Assembly (NCBI RefSeq): GCF_016583565.1
Contig: NZ_NRRF01000005.1
Span: 62,001-126,000, forward strand
Source of the DNA: Thiocystis violacea
Lineage (GTDB): Bacteria; Pseudomonadota; Gammaproteobacteria; Chromatiales; Chromatiaceae
Length of the DNA: 64,000 nucleotides
Reading direction: 5' to 3'
The notes under the pieces were generated by a model, which worked only from the letters and a program-made list of their open reading frames with translations, had not been told where the DNA came from and ran no database searches. Position numbers and translations under genes: made by a program. Below, in pieces: positions 45,070-52,587 of the stretch; the first letter of the stretch is position 1, and each line of letters starts with the position of its first letter.

Positions 45070-46281
45070 CTACAGATTGAACATCGACTTCAGCGCCTCG
45101 AGCGCATCGACACTGGCGTCGAGCTCGGCAATGCCGCCACCAGGCTCGGGTGTCGCCAGGCCCAGTACCTCGAACCCCGGCACGCCCGCGGCATCCGGAG
45201 GCTCGATACCCTCGCTGCGCAGGGCCGCCCAGCGCGCCACGGTGGCGATGGTCGCATAATCCGGCCGCGCGGCCCGATAGCCCCAGTCGCCGAAATGCTC
45301 GGCCGCCGCGACCAGGTCGTCTCCCAGGCCCCAGTAGTTGATGACGAGCACCCCGGTGATGCTCGAGAGCTTACCGACCAGGGAGTGAATCGCGTCCAGG
45401 CGCGGATTCAGGTCGCGCATCTCGACGAACTGAATGATGGGCACCGCGCCAATCCCCGCCACGAGCCCGCCGAGCAGGGCACGCTCACGGTCGAGCACCT
45501 TCATGCGGTCCGCGATGACATAGCTATAGGCGGAGGTGAGGACGCCTTCCCGCCAAACCTTCTGCATGGCCTCCTGAGTCACGGCATTCTTGGCCTTGAA
45601 GGCCTGGCGCAGCGCAAGATTGACCGCGAGCATGCGCGTGTTGCGAAAGCCCAGCCGCACCACGGCGTCGCGAATGGATTTGATCTCCTTGGCGGCCCGG
45701 AACAGCGGACTGTTGGTCGCGTGCAGGAGCGCACCGGCGATGGTGCCATCCGACTGAATGATCTCGGTCAGCTCCGCGATCCCGCTTTCGGGATCATTGG
45801 TCATCTCCTGGATCTTGAGCGCGACCTCGGGCCGCGCCGGCAGCGCGAGCGTGTTGTTGGCGATGAGACGGTAGAGGTCGGAGAGAAAATCGGCCTCCGT
45901 GGGGTCGAGATCGATATCGCTGACCTCCAGACTGGCCGAGAGCACGGCCTCCAGCGCCGGCCCGGGGATGCGCAGCAGAATGCAGTGTGTCTCCGAAACG
46001 AAGCAATCCTCGGGTTGCGGGGAGTCGCCGAAGAGGTCGACCGGCTCGCTGAGCCCCTGAAAGGCCTGCAGCCGCTCACCGACGCCCTGAGCCAGCCGAA
46101 CGACGTGGCCGTCGACGAGGAAGAGGCGATCGCCGTGCACATCGGCGACCTTGACGCGCTTCTTGGGTGCGAGATCCTCGAAGCGGCACGCGGAGGCGAG
46201 TTCCGCGCGCACGCCCTCGGCGAGATCCCGGGTCAGCTCCAGATCGGCCAGTAGAGCCAATTCTTCGGAGGTCTGCTGCAT
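45070..46281 (-). CDS. HDOD protein with N-terminal cyclic-nucleotide-binding-like region
   Basis: A 403-residue protein. Residues about 10-125 (RAELASACRFEDLAPKKRVK, VHGDRLFLVDGHVVRLAQGV) look like a degenerate cNMP-binding fold. The HDOD domain (about 150-345) has LPARPEVALKIQEMTNDPES, IIQSDGTIAGALLHATNSPL and VRLGFRNTRMLAVNLALRQA; the metal HD pair is lost (GGLVAGIGAVP). The ATG at 46281 has AGGA 8 bases ahead. It lies 226 bases upstream of the other HDOD gene, in the same direction. Confidence 0.8.
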   Translation of the reverse strand: MQQTSEELALLADLELTRDLAEGVRAELASACRFEDLAPKKRVKVADVHGDRLFLVDGHVVRLAQGVGERLQAFQGLSEPVDLFGDSPQPEDCFVSETHCILLRIPGPALEAVLSASLEVSDIDLDPTEADFLSDLYRLIANNTLALPARPEVALKIQEMTNDPESGIAELTEIIQSDGTIAGALLHATNSPLFRAAKEIKSIRDAVVRLGFRNTRMLAVNLALRQAFKAKNAVTQEAMQKVWREGVLTSAYSYVIADRMKVLDRERALLGGLVAGIGAVPIIQFVEMRDLNPRLDAIHSLVGKLSSITGVLVINYWGLGDDLVAAAEHFGDWGYRAARPDYATIATVARWAALRSEGIEPPDAAGVPGFEVLGLATPEPGGGIAELDASVDALEALKSMFNL

Positions 46282-46544
46282 GGTCGGCTTCCTGCATCGA
46301 TGGGCTAGGCTAAGGGAGACACTGAATCGCTGGGACACGCACTGAGATCCGCTGCCGAGCCGAGCCCAGGGCACCCGCAGCCGTGCGAGATCCGCCTTTC
46401 CGAGGGCGTCACCCCTCCCCGCCTAGTCTAGCAGCATCGATTGTCGACCTGACCGCTGCCCTGCCAAGGAATTGTCAGCTCTGTGAACGAGCCGACATCC
46501 TTGCGGGTATCGCCACCCAGGCGACGCCGGGACGGCCATCGACA

Positions 46545-47543
46545 TCATGCCAGGTGCTTGTGCCCGAGCAGGACATCCGCGGCCTCCCCGCGACTCCCGT
46601 CCTCGCGGGTGAAGTGTGCGGTCTGCGCCACTTGGTCGTAGAGGTCGAGCGCCTTGCGGGTGTTCTGGTAGCCAAGCTCGATGGAGACGACCTTGGCCTC
46701 GCCGAGGGACTGGGTCGACTGCTCGCCGTCCCCGTTGATCTGCAACAGGCGCAGCTGCGCATAGACATCGTCACCGGCATCGATCCGCCCGTCCTGGTTG
46801 GAGTCGTAGCGCGCCAGCTCCTCGAACCCATTGGCCGCCCCGTTCTGGTCCCCGAAGAGCTCGCGACCATCGTCGATCCGGCCGTTCTCATTCCAGTCCA
46901 GCGCCAGAAACCAGCTGTCGGCACGAACGCTGCTGGTCTGATCCAAGCGGCCATCGCCATCGAGATCGAAGAGGACGCCGGCGTCCACGCCCGTGGTCCG
47001 AACACCCTGTCCGCCGAGATCCAGGATTAGAGGATCGCCGAGCTGCACTCCCGACGAGGCATCGAGCCTGAGATCGAGATCCAGGCGCTCGCGCGCGACG
47101 CCGGAGACCTGCAGGGCGAGGCTTGCGTCCTGGCTGCGTGCCGAGAACTCGATGCTGGAAGCCGACATCTGGCTCCAATCGACCTCCAGGTTGAAACTCG
47201 CACCCTCGACGACGCCCTGGGCGAGACCGGCGTGCCGAGCGCCCGAGCGGACATCGCCAGAGAGATCGAGCTGGCCCGCGGCGTCCGCGCGGCCTTCGCG
47301 CCGATGCAGTGTTTCCGTCACCCGCGACTCGTCCAGCGAGAAGGCCTTGCGCAGGATCTGGTAGTCGAGATCCTGCTCCATCAGCAAGGCGACCTCCTCG
47401 GCGATATCCAGGACATCCCCGCCCGAGCTGGATGGAGCTGAAGTGACAGGTGCCGGACCGGGCGCCTGGCGCGGAGATTGACCCGAGCCGCTCTGACCTG
47501 GGGTCGAGAACAGCGGGTGTCCGACACGTGGCAGCAACATCAT
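46545..47543 (-). CDS. EF-hand/dockerin-like calcium-binding protein
   Basis: A 332-residue protein without a clear signal peptide. Its C-terminal half contains calcium-loop repeats: DLDGDGRLD, DWNENGRIDDGRELFGD, DSNQDGRIDAGDD and NGDGE, the DxDxDG style of EF-hand-like bacterial repeat proteins. The N-terminus is Pro/Ser/Gly-rich and the middle beta-rich. Similar proteins sit in flagellar and adhesin regions; the function of this one is unknown. It lies 322 bases downstream of the PilZ gene start in the same direction, 37 bases after its stop. Confidence 0.75.
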   Translation of the reverse strand: MMLLPRVGHPLFSTPGQSGSGQSPRQAPGPAPVTSAPSSSGGDVLDIAEEVALLMEQDLDYQILRKAFSLDESRVTETLHRREGRADAAGQLDLSGDVRSGARHAGLAQGVVEGASFNLEVDWSQMSASSIEFSARSQDASLALQVSGVARERLDLDLRLDASSGVQLGDPLILDLGGQGVRTTGVDAGVLFDLDGDGRLDQTSSVRADSWFLALDWNENGRIDDGRELFGDQNGAANGFEELARYDSNQDGRIDAGDDVYAQLRLLQINGDGEQSTQSLGEAKVVSIELGYQNTRKALDLYDQVAQTAHFTREDGSRGEAADVLLGHKHLA

Positions 47544-47580
47544 CGCACCTCACGCGGGTTGAATGACCGGGGCATCAGAT

Positions 47581-47865
47581 TCAGACATCGTCCGTGAACC
47601 TCACCGCCACGCCTTCATCGGCATGGCGCACCACCGTCGCCGCGACCATGGGTGCCTGCTCATCGCCACCGAGCAGTCCAGCGACCCGGACCCGCACCTC
47701 GGCCCCCACCGGCGGACGCTCCTCGCCGTTGAGAATCAGCAGCACACCGCCATTGCTCAGATCCTCGGTCCGCGCGATACAGAGCGGATGCCCTGGCCAG
47801 TGCAGCTCGACCTCGACTTCCATTGGCAAACGCGGATACAACCGTCGCTCGGACACTGGGTTCAT
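47581..47865 (-). CDS. PilZ-domain c-di-GMP receptor
   Basis: About 94 residues, a single PilZ domain. RRLYPRLP gives the RxxxR motif and TEDLSNGGVLL the D/NxSxxG motif, the two signature c-di-GMP contacts. The start at 47865 (MNPVSERRLYPRLP) has GGAA about 5 bases ahead; the frame extends to 47901. It lies between a small unknown gene (47 bases upstream) and the EF-hand-like gene. Confidence 0.9.
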   Translation of the reverse strand: MNPVSERRLYPRLPMEVEVELHWPGHPLCIARTEDLSNGGVLLILNGEERPPVGAEVRVRVAGLLGGDEQAPMVAATVVRHADEGVAVRFTDDV

Positions 47866-47912
47866 CGGCGTTCCATTTCTTCCGCAGTCCAAAGCGAACA
47901 CCCGGCAAGCCC

Positions 47913-48233
47913 TCAGCCGTCAAGTGCCGGGTGAGTGAAATCCCCAAGGGACCAGAAGTCGATGCCTCTGACGAAACCAGGTTCGATCGCATAGACCAGG
48001 GACGCCGGTCGGCCCTTCTGGTCGCGATCCAGCACCCAGTGATCTGGCAGACCGTCCAGGAAATGCTCGCGCGAGAGGCGGCCATCCTCCATCTTGCACA
48101 GCCTGACCTCACCGGTTTCCAGGTGACGAAACGCAGGCAGAAAACCGGCCATGACAGCGGCCGGAGCGAGTCGCCGCGGGGTCTCGGACGTCGAAACAGC
48201 CGCCGATTCCGTCGTGTCGCGGGAGAGTTGCAT
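47913..48233 (-). CDS. small conserved-type protein of unknown function
   Basis: A 106-residue protein, not recognised by function. The ATG at 48233 has AGGAG 8 bases ahead and begins MQLSRDTTESAAV; the C-terminal part is compact (FRHLETGEVRLCKMEDGRLS, LPDHWVLDRDQKGRPASLVY, GFVRGIDFWSL). The frame stays open upstream to 48398, but there it reads the 7-bp tandem repeat as SCQLSVV units and is not coding. It precedes the PilZ gene in the same direction, so they may be co-transcribed. Confidence 0.65.
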   Translation of the reverse strand: MQLSRDTTESAAVSTSETPRRLAPAAVMAGFLPAFRHLETGEVRLCKMEDGRLSREHFLDGLPDHWVLDRDQKGRPASLVYAIEPGFVRGIDFWSLGDFTHPALDG

Positions 48234-48311
48234 CGCGTGATCTCCTTGTTGGTTCGAAGCTGTAACGGCCAGGAAACGAGGAACTTGAGATTTGCCACCC
48301 CAGCACAGCTC

Positions 48312-48355
48312 TGACAACTGACAACTGACAACTGACAACTGACAACTGACAACTG
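48312..48355. repeat. heptamer tandem repeat, six copies of TGACAAC
   Basis: Six perfect head-to-tail copies of TGACAAC followed by TG. It lies about 80 bases ahead of the small gene at 48233. The unit is related to the TGCCACC heptamer at 35993 (pattern TGMCAMC). Such heptamer arrays are known from cyanobacterial and some proteobacterial intergenic DNA and are prone to copy-number change. Confidence 0.9.
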
Positions 48356-48516
48356 CCGCCTCCAAGCTCAAACTGAGTGCTGAGTCTCGGCATCGCATCG
48401 AGCCGAACGTCTAGACTTGACACTGGGCGCACAAGTCTTTTGGGTACACAAGGCTTTTGTTGCCCCATCATTCCACACGAAACCCAGCGGACGGGTCGAC
48501 GACCGGAGGTCCATCC

Positions 48517-48744
48517 ATGGACGTCTCATCGGTAAACGCACTCCCGAGCTACACACCCGCGACGGCGAGCACGCAGTCGGGGACAGGCGTGGAGGTCGCG
48601 ACACTCAAGAAGTCAATGGATCTGCAGGCGGACATGGCAACGCAGCTGGTCCAGGGCATTCCGGACGCCTCGGCGGGGCTCTCCGAGGGCGCCTCGACGG
48701 GGCGCCGCGAGGGTGTTGGCGCGATCATCGACGTCACCGCCTGA
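48517..48744 (+). CDS. YjfB-type putative motility protein
   Basis: A 75-residue protein. The start MDVSSVNAL, the middle VATLKKSMDLQADMATQLVQ and a flexible C-terminus ending DVTA match the short YjfB_motility family found next to flagellar genes in many bacteria. The ATG at 48517 has GGAGG 7 bases ahead; the frame is open back to 48457. The gene stands alone on the plus strand among minus-strand genes. Confidence 0.8.
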   Translation: MDVSSVNALPSYTPATASTQSGTGVEVATLKKSMDLQADMATQLVQGIPDASAGLSEGASTGRREGVGAIIDVTA

Positions 48745-48812
48745 ACGGCTTGGCACAGGCGCCCGCAGACCTTGGAAGCCACCGCTGGAGACCCGGCTGA
48801 AGCGCTGAGCAC

Positions 48813-49559
48813 TCAGGCATACTGGCTGACGACAGTCTCGACGGGAGCCGCGAAGAGGTTGGCGATCCGCTCTTTGAGGCGGGCTTGCGCGCCAATTCCG
48901 GCCGAGTTGGAGGCACTGGTCGAGCTGGGCGACGCGGACGCATCCTCAGCCGCTCCCTGGGCAGACGCCTCGTCCGCCGCGCCTGGCGATGCCGCTCCCG
49001 CCACCACGGCCTCGCGCCGCGCGTCTTGCAACTCGGTGAGCTGGCGCTGGGCATCGATCTCCATCGACCGGGCGGCGGCCGCCACCCGTTGATCCTGCCC
49101 CGAGGGTTCGGCGGGCGCCAGCGCGGCCCGGATGATGGTGCGCGCCTTCGCAATGGCCGCGGCGGGGTCTCCGGAGATCGCCGAGGTATCGATGCCGACT
49201 TCACCGCCGATGGCATAGCTGTTGCCGTCGGGGCCGCGCTGATAGGAGTAGCTCGGCCCACCCGTCACATACTGGCCACCCGCCGCCATATGCGCCTGCT
49301 CATGGGCACGCACCTCCGCATCGCGCTGCTTCAGCAGCTGCACTTCGCGCAGCTCCTCGTCGCTCAGCGATTGTTCCGCGGACGCGGCTTGGGGCGCGGC
49401 ACCGACCTTCCGCGCCTCCTCGTCGGCCGTATCCGGCGCTGACGGGTCCGACTCGGCCGCGACGCCGGCGTCCGCTACCGCGGGCGCGGCCTGGCGCGGC
49501 TCACCCGCTTGGGCAAACGGCCTGACTGAACTGAAGCCGGCGCTCGAGTGGATTTCCAA
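48813..49559 (-). CDS. SprA-related putative metalloprotease
   Basis: About 248 residues. The core LKQRDAEVRAHEQAHMAAGG carries an HExxH zinc motif (H86, E87, H90), followed by YVTGGPSYSYQRGPDGNSYA and IGGEVGIDTSAISGDPAAAI, the signature of the SprA-related family. Flanks are Ala/Ser-rich. No signal peptide is seen. A TTG at 49559 has GAGG 8 bases ahead and gives MEIHSSAGFSSV, a likely family start; a GTG at 49583 is the alternative. Substrate unknown. It is convergent with the YjfB-type gene. Confidence 0.8.
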   Translation of the reverse strand: MEIHSSAGFSSVRPFAQAGEPRQAAPAVADAGVAAESDPSAPDTADEEARKVGAAPQAASAEQSLSDEELREVQLLKQRDAEVRAHEQAHMAAGGQYVTGGPSYSYQRGPDGNSYAIGGEVGIDTSAISGDPAAAIAKARTIIRAALAPAEPSGQDQRVAAAARSMEIDAQRQLTELQDARREAVVAGAASPGAADEASAQGAAEDASASPSSTSASNSAGIGAQARLKERIANLFAAPVETVVSQYA

Positions 49560-49688
49560 CAGACAGCCCTCGCTCTCCCCCACACTGAAGTCTAGCCAAA
49601 GAGGCCGCGCAGGCAGCGGCGGCCCTCTGCCTTTGTGACCGGCGTCCCATTCTCAGTCGCAACCAGACCAGCGTAACCTGTTCGCGCG

Positions 49689-51440
49689 TCAGGGCAAGGA
49701 GCCTCGGATGGATCCGATGGTGCGGATCCAGGGACCATTGTCGCGCACGGCCCGTGGTAGATCCGGCAGCGCCTTGGAGGCGGCGGCGCGATTGGGGAAG
49801 CTGCCGAAGAGCGCGATCACATAGGTGCGCGTCTTGATGTAGTGGATGCCACCAAGGTCGTGCGGAGCCATGAACGCCTTGGAGGTCGCGAGGTCCGCGG
49901 CCGCGACCAACTGAACGGTGAACCGCTCGGGGTCTTGGCGCATGAGCCAATCGAGATCCTCGGCCATGTCCGCGCCTTCCGTCGCTGGCTGCGCGGTGAC
50001 TGCGCTGGGGGGCTCCTCCGGCGCGACGGGCTCGGAATCCGCCTCGGGCTCCACCGGCTCGACGGGGACGGGCGGGGACGGCTCGGGCGCCTCGGAGACC
50101 GCGACCGGCGCCGCGGGCGTCTGCGCGGGTAGCGCCCGCGTCTGGCCGGAATCGACCGCATCCCCTGGAGGTGCCTTCACCTCGGGCGACGCGGGTTGGA
50201 CTTCCGCGTCGCGGCTCGGCACCTGGCGGGGCGCCTGCTCCATGAGCTGAAATCCGACCGGAATCAGAATGGCGACGAGGACGACGAGGACGATGACCGG
50301 AATGAACCAGGGCCTGTTCCAATAAGGCAGCGTGGCGGATGCGGAGCCCGGCGCGCTCGCCAGCTCCGCCTGTTGCGCCGGCGTCTGGCTGCGCGCGTGC
50401 TGCCGCACGTGGCGCAGGATCTGCTCGAAATCCTCGTTGTCGCGCCGGACATCTTCTCCGACCAGATACCTGGACAGCTCAGGGTCCGTCGGCTGGACCC
50501 TGGCGGACGGACGGGATTCGGCCTCGCTTTCCAGCTCAAGAATGCCTTCTGGAACCTCATTCCCCGCATCCACGCGAGCCCGCAGATCGTCGTCCGGCGG
50601 TCTGTCGAAGCGGGACTGAGTCGGCATGGCTGCACTGCCCCTCGAACCGCTGAGTTTGGCCGTCACGGAGGGTTTGGCCGCGCCCGTGCTGCGGCAGCGG
50701 CGCGTCAGCCAGGCGTTGGCGTTGCGATCCAAGGCCCGAGGCAGCCCCTTGCTGTTGGTCTGCAGCACGGCGATGTCGCCCGAAGTCATAAAGGTGTCGG
50801 GGTCCTCGACACCCGCGACGCGCAAGCGATGCCTCAGATAGGCCCCCGCCTGCTCCAGATTGAAGGGACGCAGATTGAGCCGCACCACCTGAGCGTCGTC
50901 GATCGGGTCGGGCAGCGGCAGGCTGCCGCGGCTGAAAGACGGGTCGCCGACCACGACCAGCCGCAACCCCTGCCCGCCCGCCTCCAGGATCTCGGCGCGG
51001 ATGCGCAGCAGCCGGCGGACGCTTTCGGCCCCGACCAGATGGGCGTCATCGATGGCCAGCACCAGGGCCACCCCGGCGCGCGCGCGCTCCCCCAGTAGCT
51101 CGGAGAGCGTCCGCCGAGGGTCGTCGAAGCCCCCGGAACGCAGGTGATTGCGGATCGTGACGTCGATGGCGTCGAAGGCTATGTTGGCCCGACCGCGAAA
51201 GGCGATGAGCTCGAAGCCGTCATCCAGCGCGCCCAGCAAGCGCATCAACTGGACACTGCGCCCAGACCCCTCGGCCCCGGCCAGGATGACGATGGCGCCA
51301 GGCGCGCGCAGCGCATGAGAGGCCGTCTCGACCAGGCTCTCGAGCAGCGGGTCCGTGTAGAGGAAGTCCTCGCTGGGGACCTCGTCGAAAGGCTGCTGGC
51401 GCAGCTTGAGCTGCGCCAGACACTCGGCATCCAGTGGCAT
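49689..51440 (-). CDS. DamX-like AAA ATPase with SPOR domain
   Basis: A 583-residue protein in three parts. An ExeA/DamX-type AAA domain has a P-loop-like AGAEGSGRS (54-62), where the usual lysine is arginine, and VLAIDDAH as Walker B. A single membrane helix lies at about 380-401 (VIVLVVLVAILIPVGFQLM). A Pro/Glu-rich periplasmic linker leads to a C-terminal SPOR domain (FTVQLVAAADLATSKAF to WIRTIGSIRG). SPOR domains bind septal peptidoglycan, so a role in division is likely. ATP hydrolysis is doubtful given the changed P-loop. It is divergent from the yfbR-like gene. Confidence 0.85.
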   Translation of the reverse strand: MPLDAECLAQLKLRQQPFDEVPSEDFLYTDPLLESLVETASHALRAPGAIVILAGAEGSGRSVQLMRLLGALDDGFELIAFRGRANIAFDAIDVTIRNHLRSGGFDDPRRTLSELLGERARAGVALVLAIDDAHLVGAESVRRLLRIRAEILEAGGQGLRLVVVGDPSFSRGSLPLPDPIDDAQVVRLNLRPFNLEQAGAYLRHRLRVAGVEDPDTFMTSGDIAVLQTNSKGLPRALDRNANAWLTRRCRSTGAAKPSVTAKLSGSRGSAAMPTQSRFDRPPDDDLRARVDAGNEVPEGILELESEAESRPSARVQPTDPELSRYLVGEDVRRDNEDFEQILRHVRQHARSQTPAQQAELASAPGSASATLPYWNRPWFIPVIVLVVLVAILIPVGFQLMEQAPRQVPSRDAEVQPASPEVKAPPGDAVDSGQTRALPAQTPAAPVAVSEAPEPSPPVPVEPVEPEADSEPVAPEEPPSAVTAQPATEGADMAEDLDWLMRQDPERFTVQLVAAADLATSKAFMAPHDLGGIHYIKTRTYVIALFGSFPNRAAASKALPDLPRAVRDNGPWIRTIGSIRGSLP

Positions 51441-51493
51441 GGCGGGGATCTTTGACTCAGGGATTCTGTCGGCTGCGGTGGGGCCGTGATGCT

Positions 51494-51513
51494 ACACCCC
51501 GAAAAAGGGGTGT
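51494..51513. promoter_or_regulatory. inverted repeat upstream of the DamX-like gene
   Basis: ACACCCC and GGGGTGT form a perfect 7-bp inverted repeat with a GAAAAA loop, 53 bases upstream of the DamX-like start in the divergent promoter region. Could be an operator or an attenuator hairpin. Confidence 0.35.
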
Positions 51514-51577
51514 TCAATGCGAAAGGGCTGCCCGAAATACGAAGGAACTGTCAATCTTCGTCCCGATTTGAGCCTGA

Positions 51578-51611
51578 GGTCACGAAGCTGGAGCTTCGTG
51601 ACCAGAAAATA
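51578..51611 (+). repeat. GGTCACG palindrome element, copy 2
   Basis: GGTCACGAAGCT and AGCTTCGTGACC form a 12-bp perfect stem with a 2-base loop, followed by AGAAAATAC. It matches copy 1 (29881-29913, minus strand) over about 33 bases. It lies 39 bases before the yfbR-like gene. Confidence 0.75.
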
Positions 51612-51649
51612 CTAGTGATCGAGACATCGACCCTGACAGGGGAGTCTGG

Positions 51650-52246
51650 ATGAACGATTTGAAACTGAACATGCAGGATATCGCGCGCTCGGGTCATGTG
51701 ACGCGCTGGCATTCGGTGCGTTGCGCGCGCAGCCAGACCCTGGCCGAGCACCACTACCTGGTGACCATGATCGCCCGCGAACTCATGCGACGCATCCTCG
51801 GCGAGGGACTCCCCGCGGAGACGCAGTTGCGCGTCCTGGAATATGCCCTGACCCACGACACGCCCGAACTGCTGATGGGCGACCTGCCCTCGCCGCTCAA
51901 GCGCCGGATCGCCGAGATCAGCGGCGAGCAGGACCCGTTGACCCGCATCGAGGGCGAGATCGCCCCGGAGATCACGCGCTTGAAGAAGGCGCTGCAGGGC
52001 TCTGCGCTCGCCTACATCGTCAAGCTGGCAGACCTCATGGACGCCTGCCTCTTCATCCGCGAAGAGGGCATCGGTCGCCACGCGGCCGTGGTCGCGCGGA
52101 AGTCAGAGACGCTGCTGCGCGAGAAGGTCGCGGAGGCCCAACAGCGCTTCTCGGAGCTCGACTGGTCGCCGGTAATGGAACTCTATTCACAGATGCGGGG
52201 TGAGACTGGGGCCGATAATCGGCTTCTGTTCGAGGAGACGCCTTAG
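51650..52246 (+). CDS. YfbR-like HD-domain 5'-nucleotidase
   Basis: A 198-residue HD-superfamily phosphohydrolase. The early VTRWHSVRCARSQTLAEHHY has the metal-binding histidine pair (H34-H35), ALTHDTPELLMGDLPSPLKR holds the HD pair (H69-D70), and YIVKLADLMDA carries the distal aspartate. YfbR-type enzymes remove phosphate from deoxyribonucleoside 5'-monophosphates. The ATG at 51650 has GGGGAG about 6 bases ahead. Its relation to the neighbouring motility genes is not obvious. Confidence 0.85.
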   Translation: MNDLKLNMQDIARSGHVTRWHSVRCARSQTLAEHHYLVTMIARELMRRILGEGLPAETQLRVLEYALTHDTPELLMGDLPSPLKRRIAEISGEQDPLTRIEGEIAPEITRLKKALQGSALAYIVKLADLMDACLFIREEGIGRHAAVVARKSETLLREKVAEAQQRFSELDWSPVMELYSQMRGETGADNRLLFEETP

Positions 52247-52587
52247 GCGGCCCCGTGCCCGTGCCGCCGGCGAAGAGTTTGCAGCATCCGCCGGCCGACC
52301 CGGCTGTTTCGCCGGATCTGGTCGGCGCGGAGATCAAGGCCCTGGTCATCCGTTGGACCGGTAGGGTGGACGAGCGAGCGCGAAGTCCACCGAATCCCGC
52401 GCCGTTGTTGGTGGACTGCGCTGCGCTTGTCCACCCGACCGAAGACGACTGGTCCGAAGGATGATCGACGCCGATATCAAGAACGATGGCCTCACGACGG
52501 GTCACGCGAGACGGACGCCAGCCCGCGTTGCGACTCAGGAAGGGGGTCGGCTCAACCGCCAGACAATGAGAGGACGCGAGAACCGCT
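52247..52587. other. 341-base gap before the chemoreceptor gene
   Basis: No gene is supported. The gap holds the GTGGAC double hairpin (52361-52436). A GCCGATAT at 52470 looks like a sigma-28 -10 box but lacks a -35 partner at the right spacing. Confidence 0.45.
52361..52436. repeat. GTGGAC double-hairpin element
   Basis: Two hairpins in tandem: GGTGGAC with GTCCACC at 52365-52391, and again at 52410-52435, separated by 18 bases. The first is nearly the reverse complement of the single element at 35957. The two-hairpin layout parallels that of the GATGGGC elements. Confidence 0.8.

Noticed and set aside
46383..47030. 215-residue plus-strand open frame opposite the EF-hand-like gene
   Set aside because: The minus-strand gene has clear DxDxDG loops; the plus frame has no recognisable feature.
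48312..48355. CRISPR array
   Set aside because: The units are 7 bases with no spacers; no cas gene is in the window.
48234..48398. Longer N-terminus for the small gene at 47913 including SCQLSVV repeats
   Set aside because: The extension is the 7-bp DNA repeat read in frame; AGGAG with ATG at 48233 gives a better start.
52470..52477. Sigma-28 -10 box GCCGATAT upstream of the chemoreceptor
   Set aside because: No TAAA-like -35 at about 15 bases upstream; a single box is not enough.
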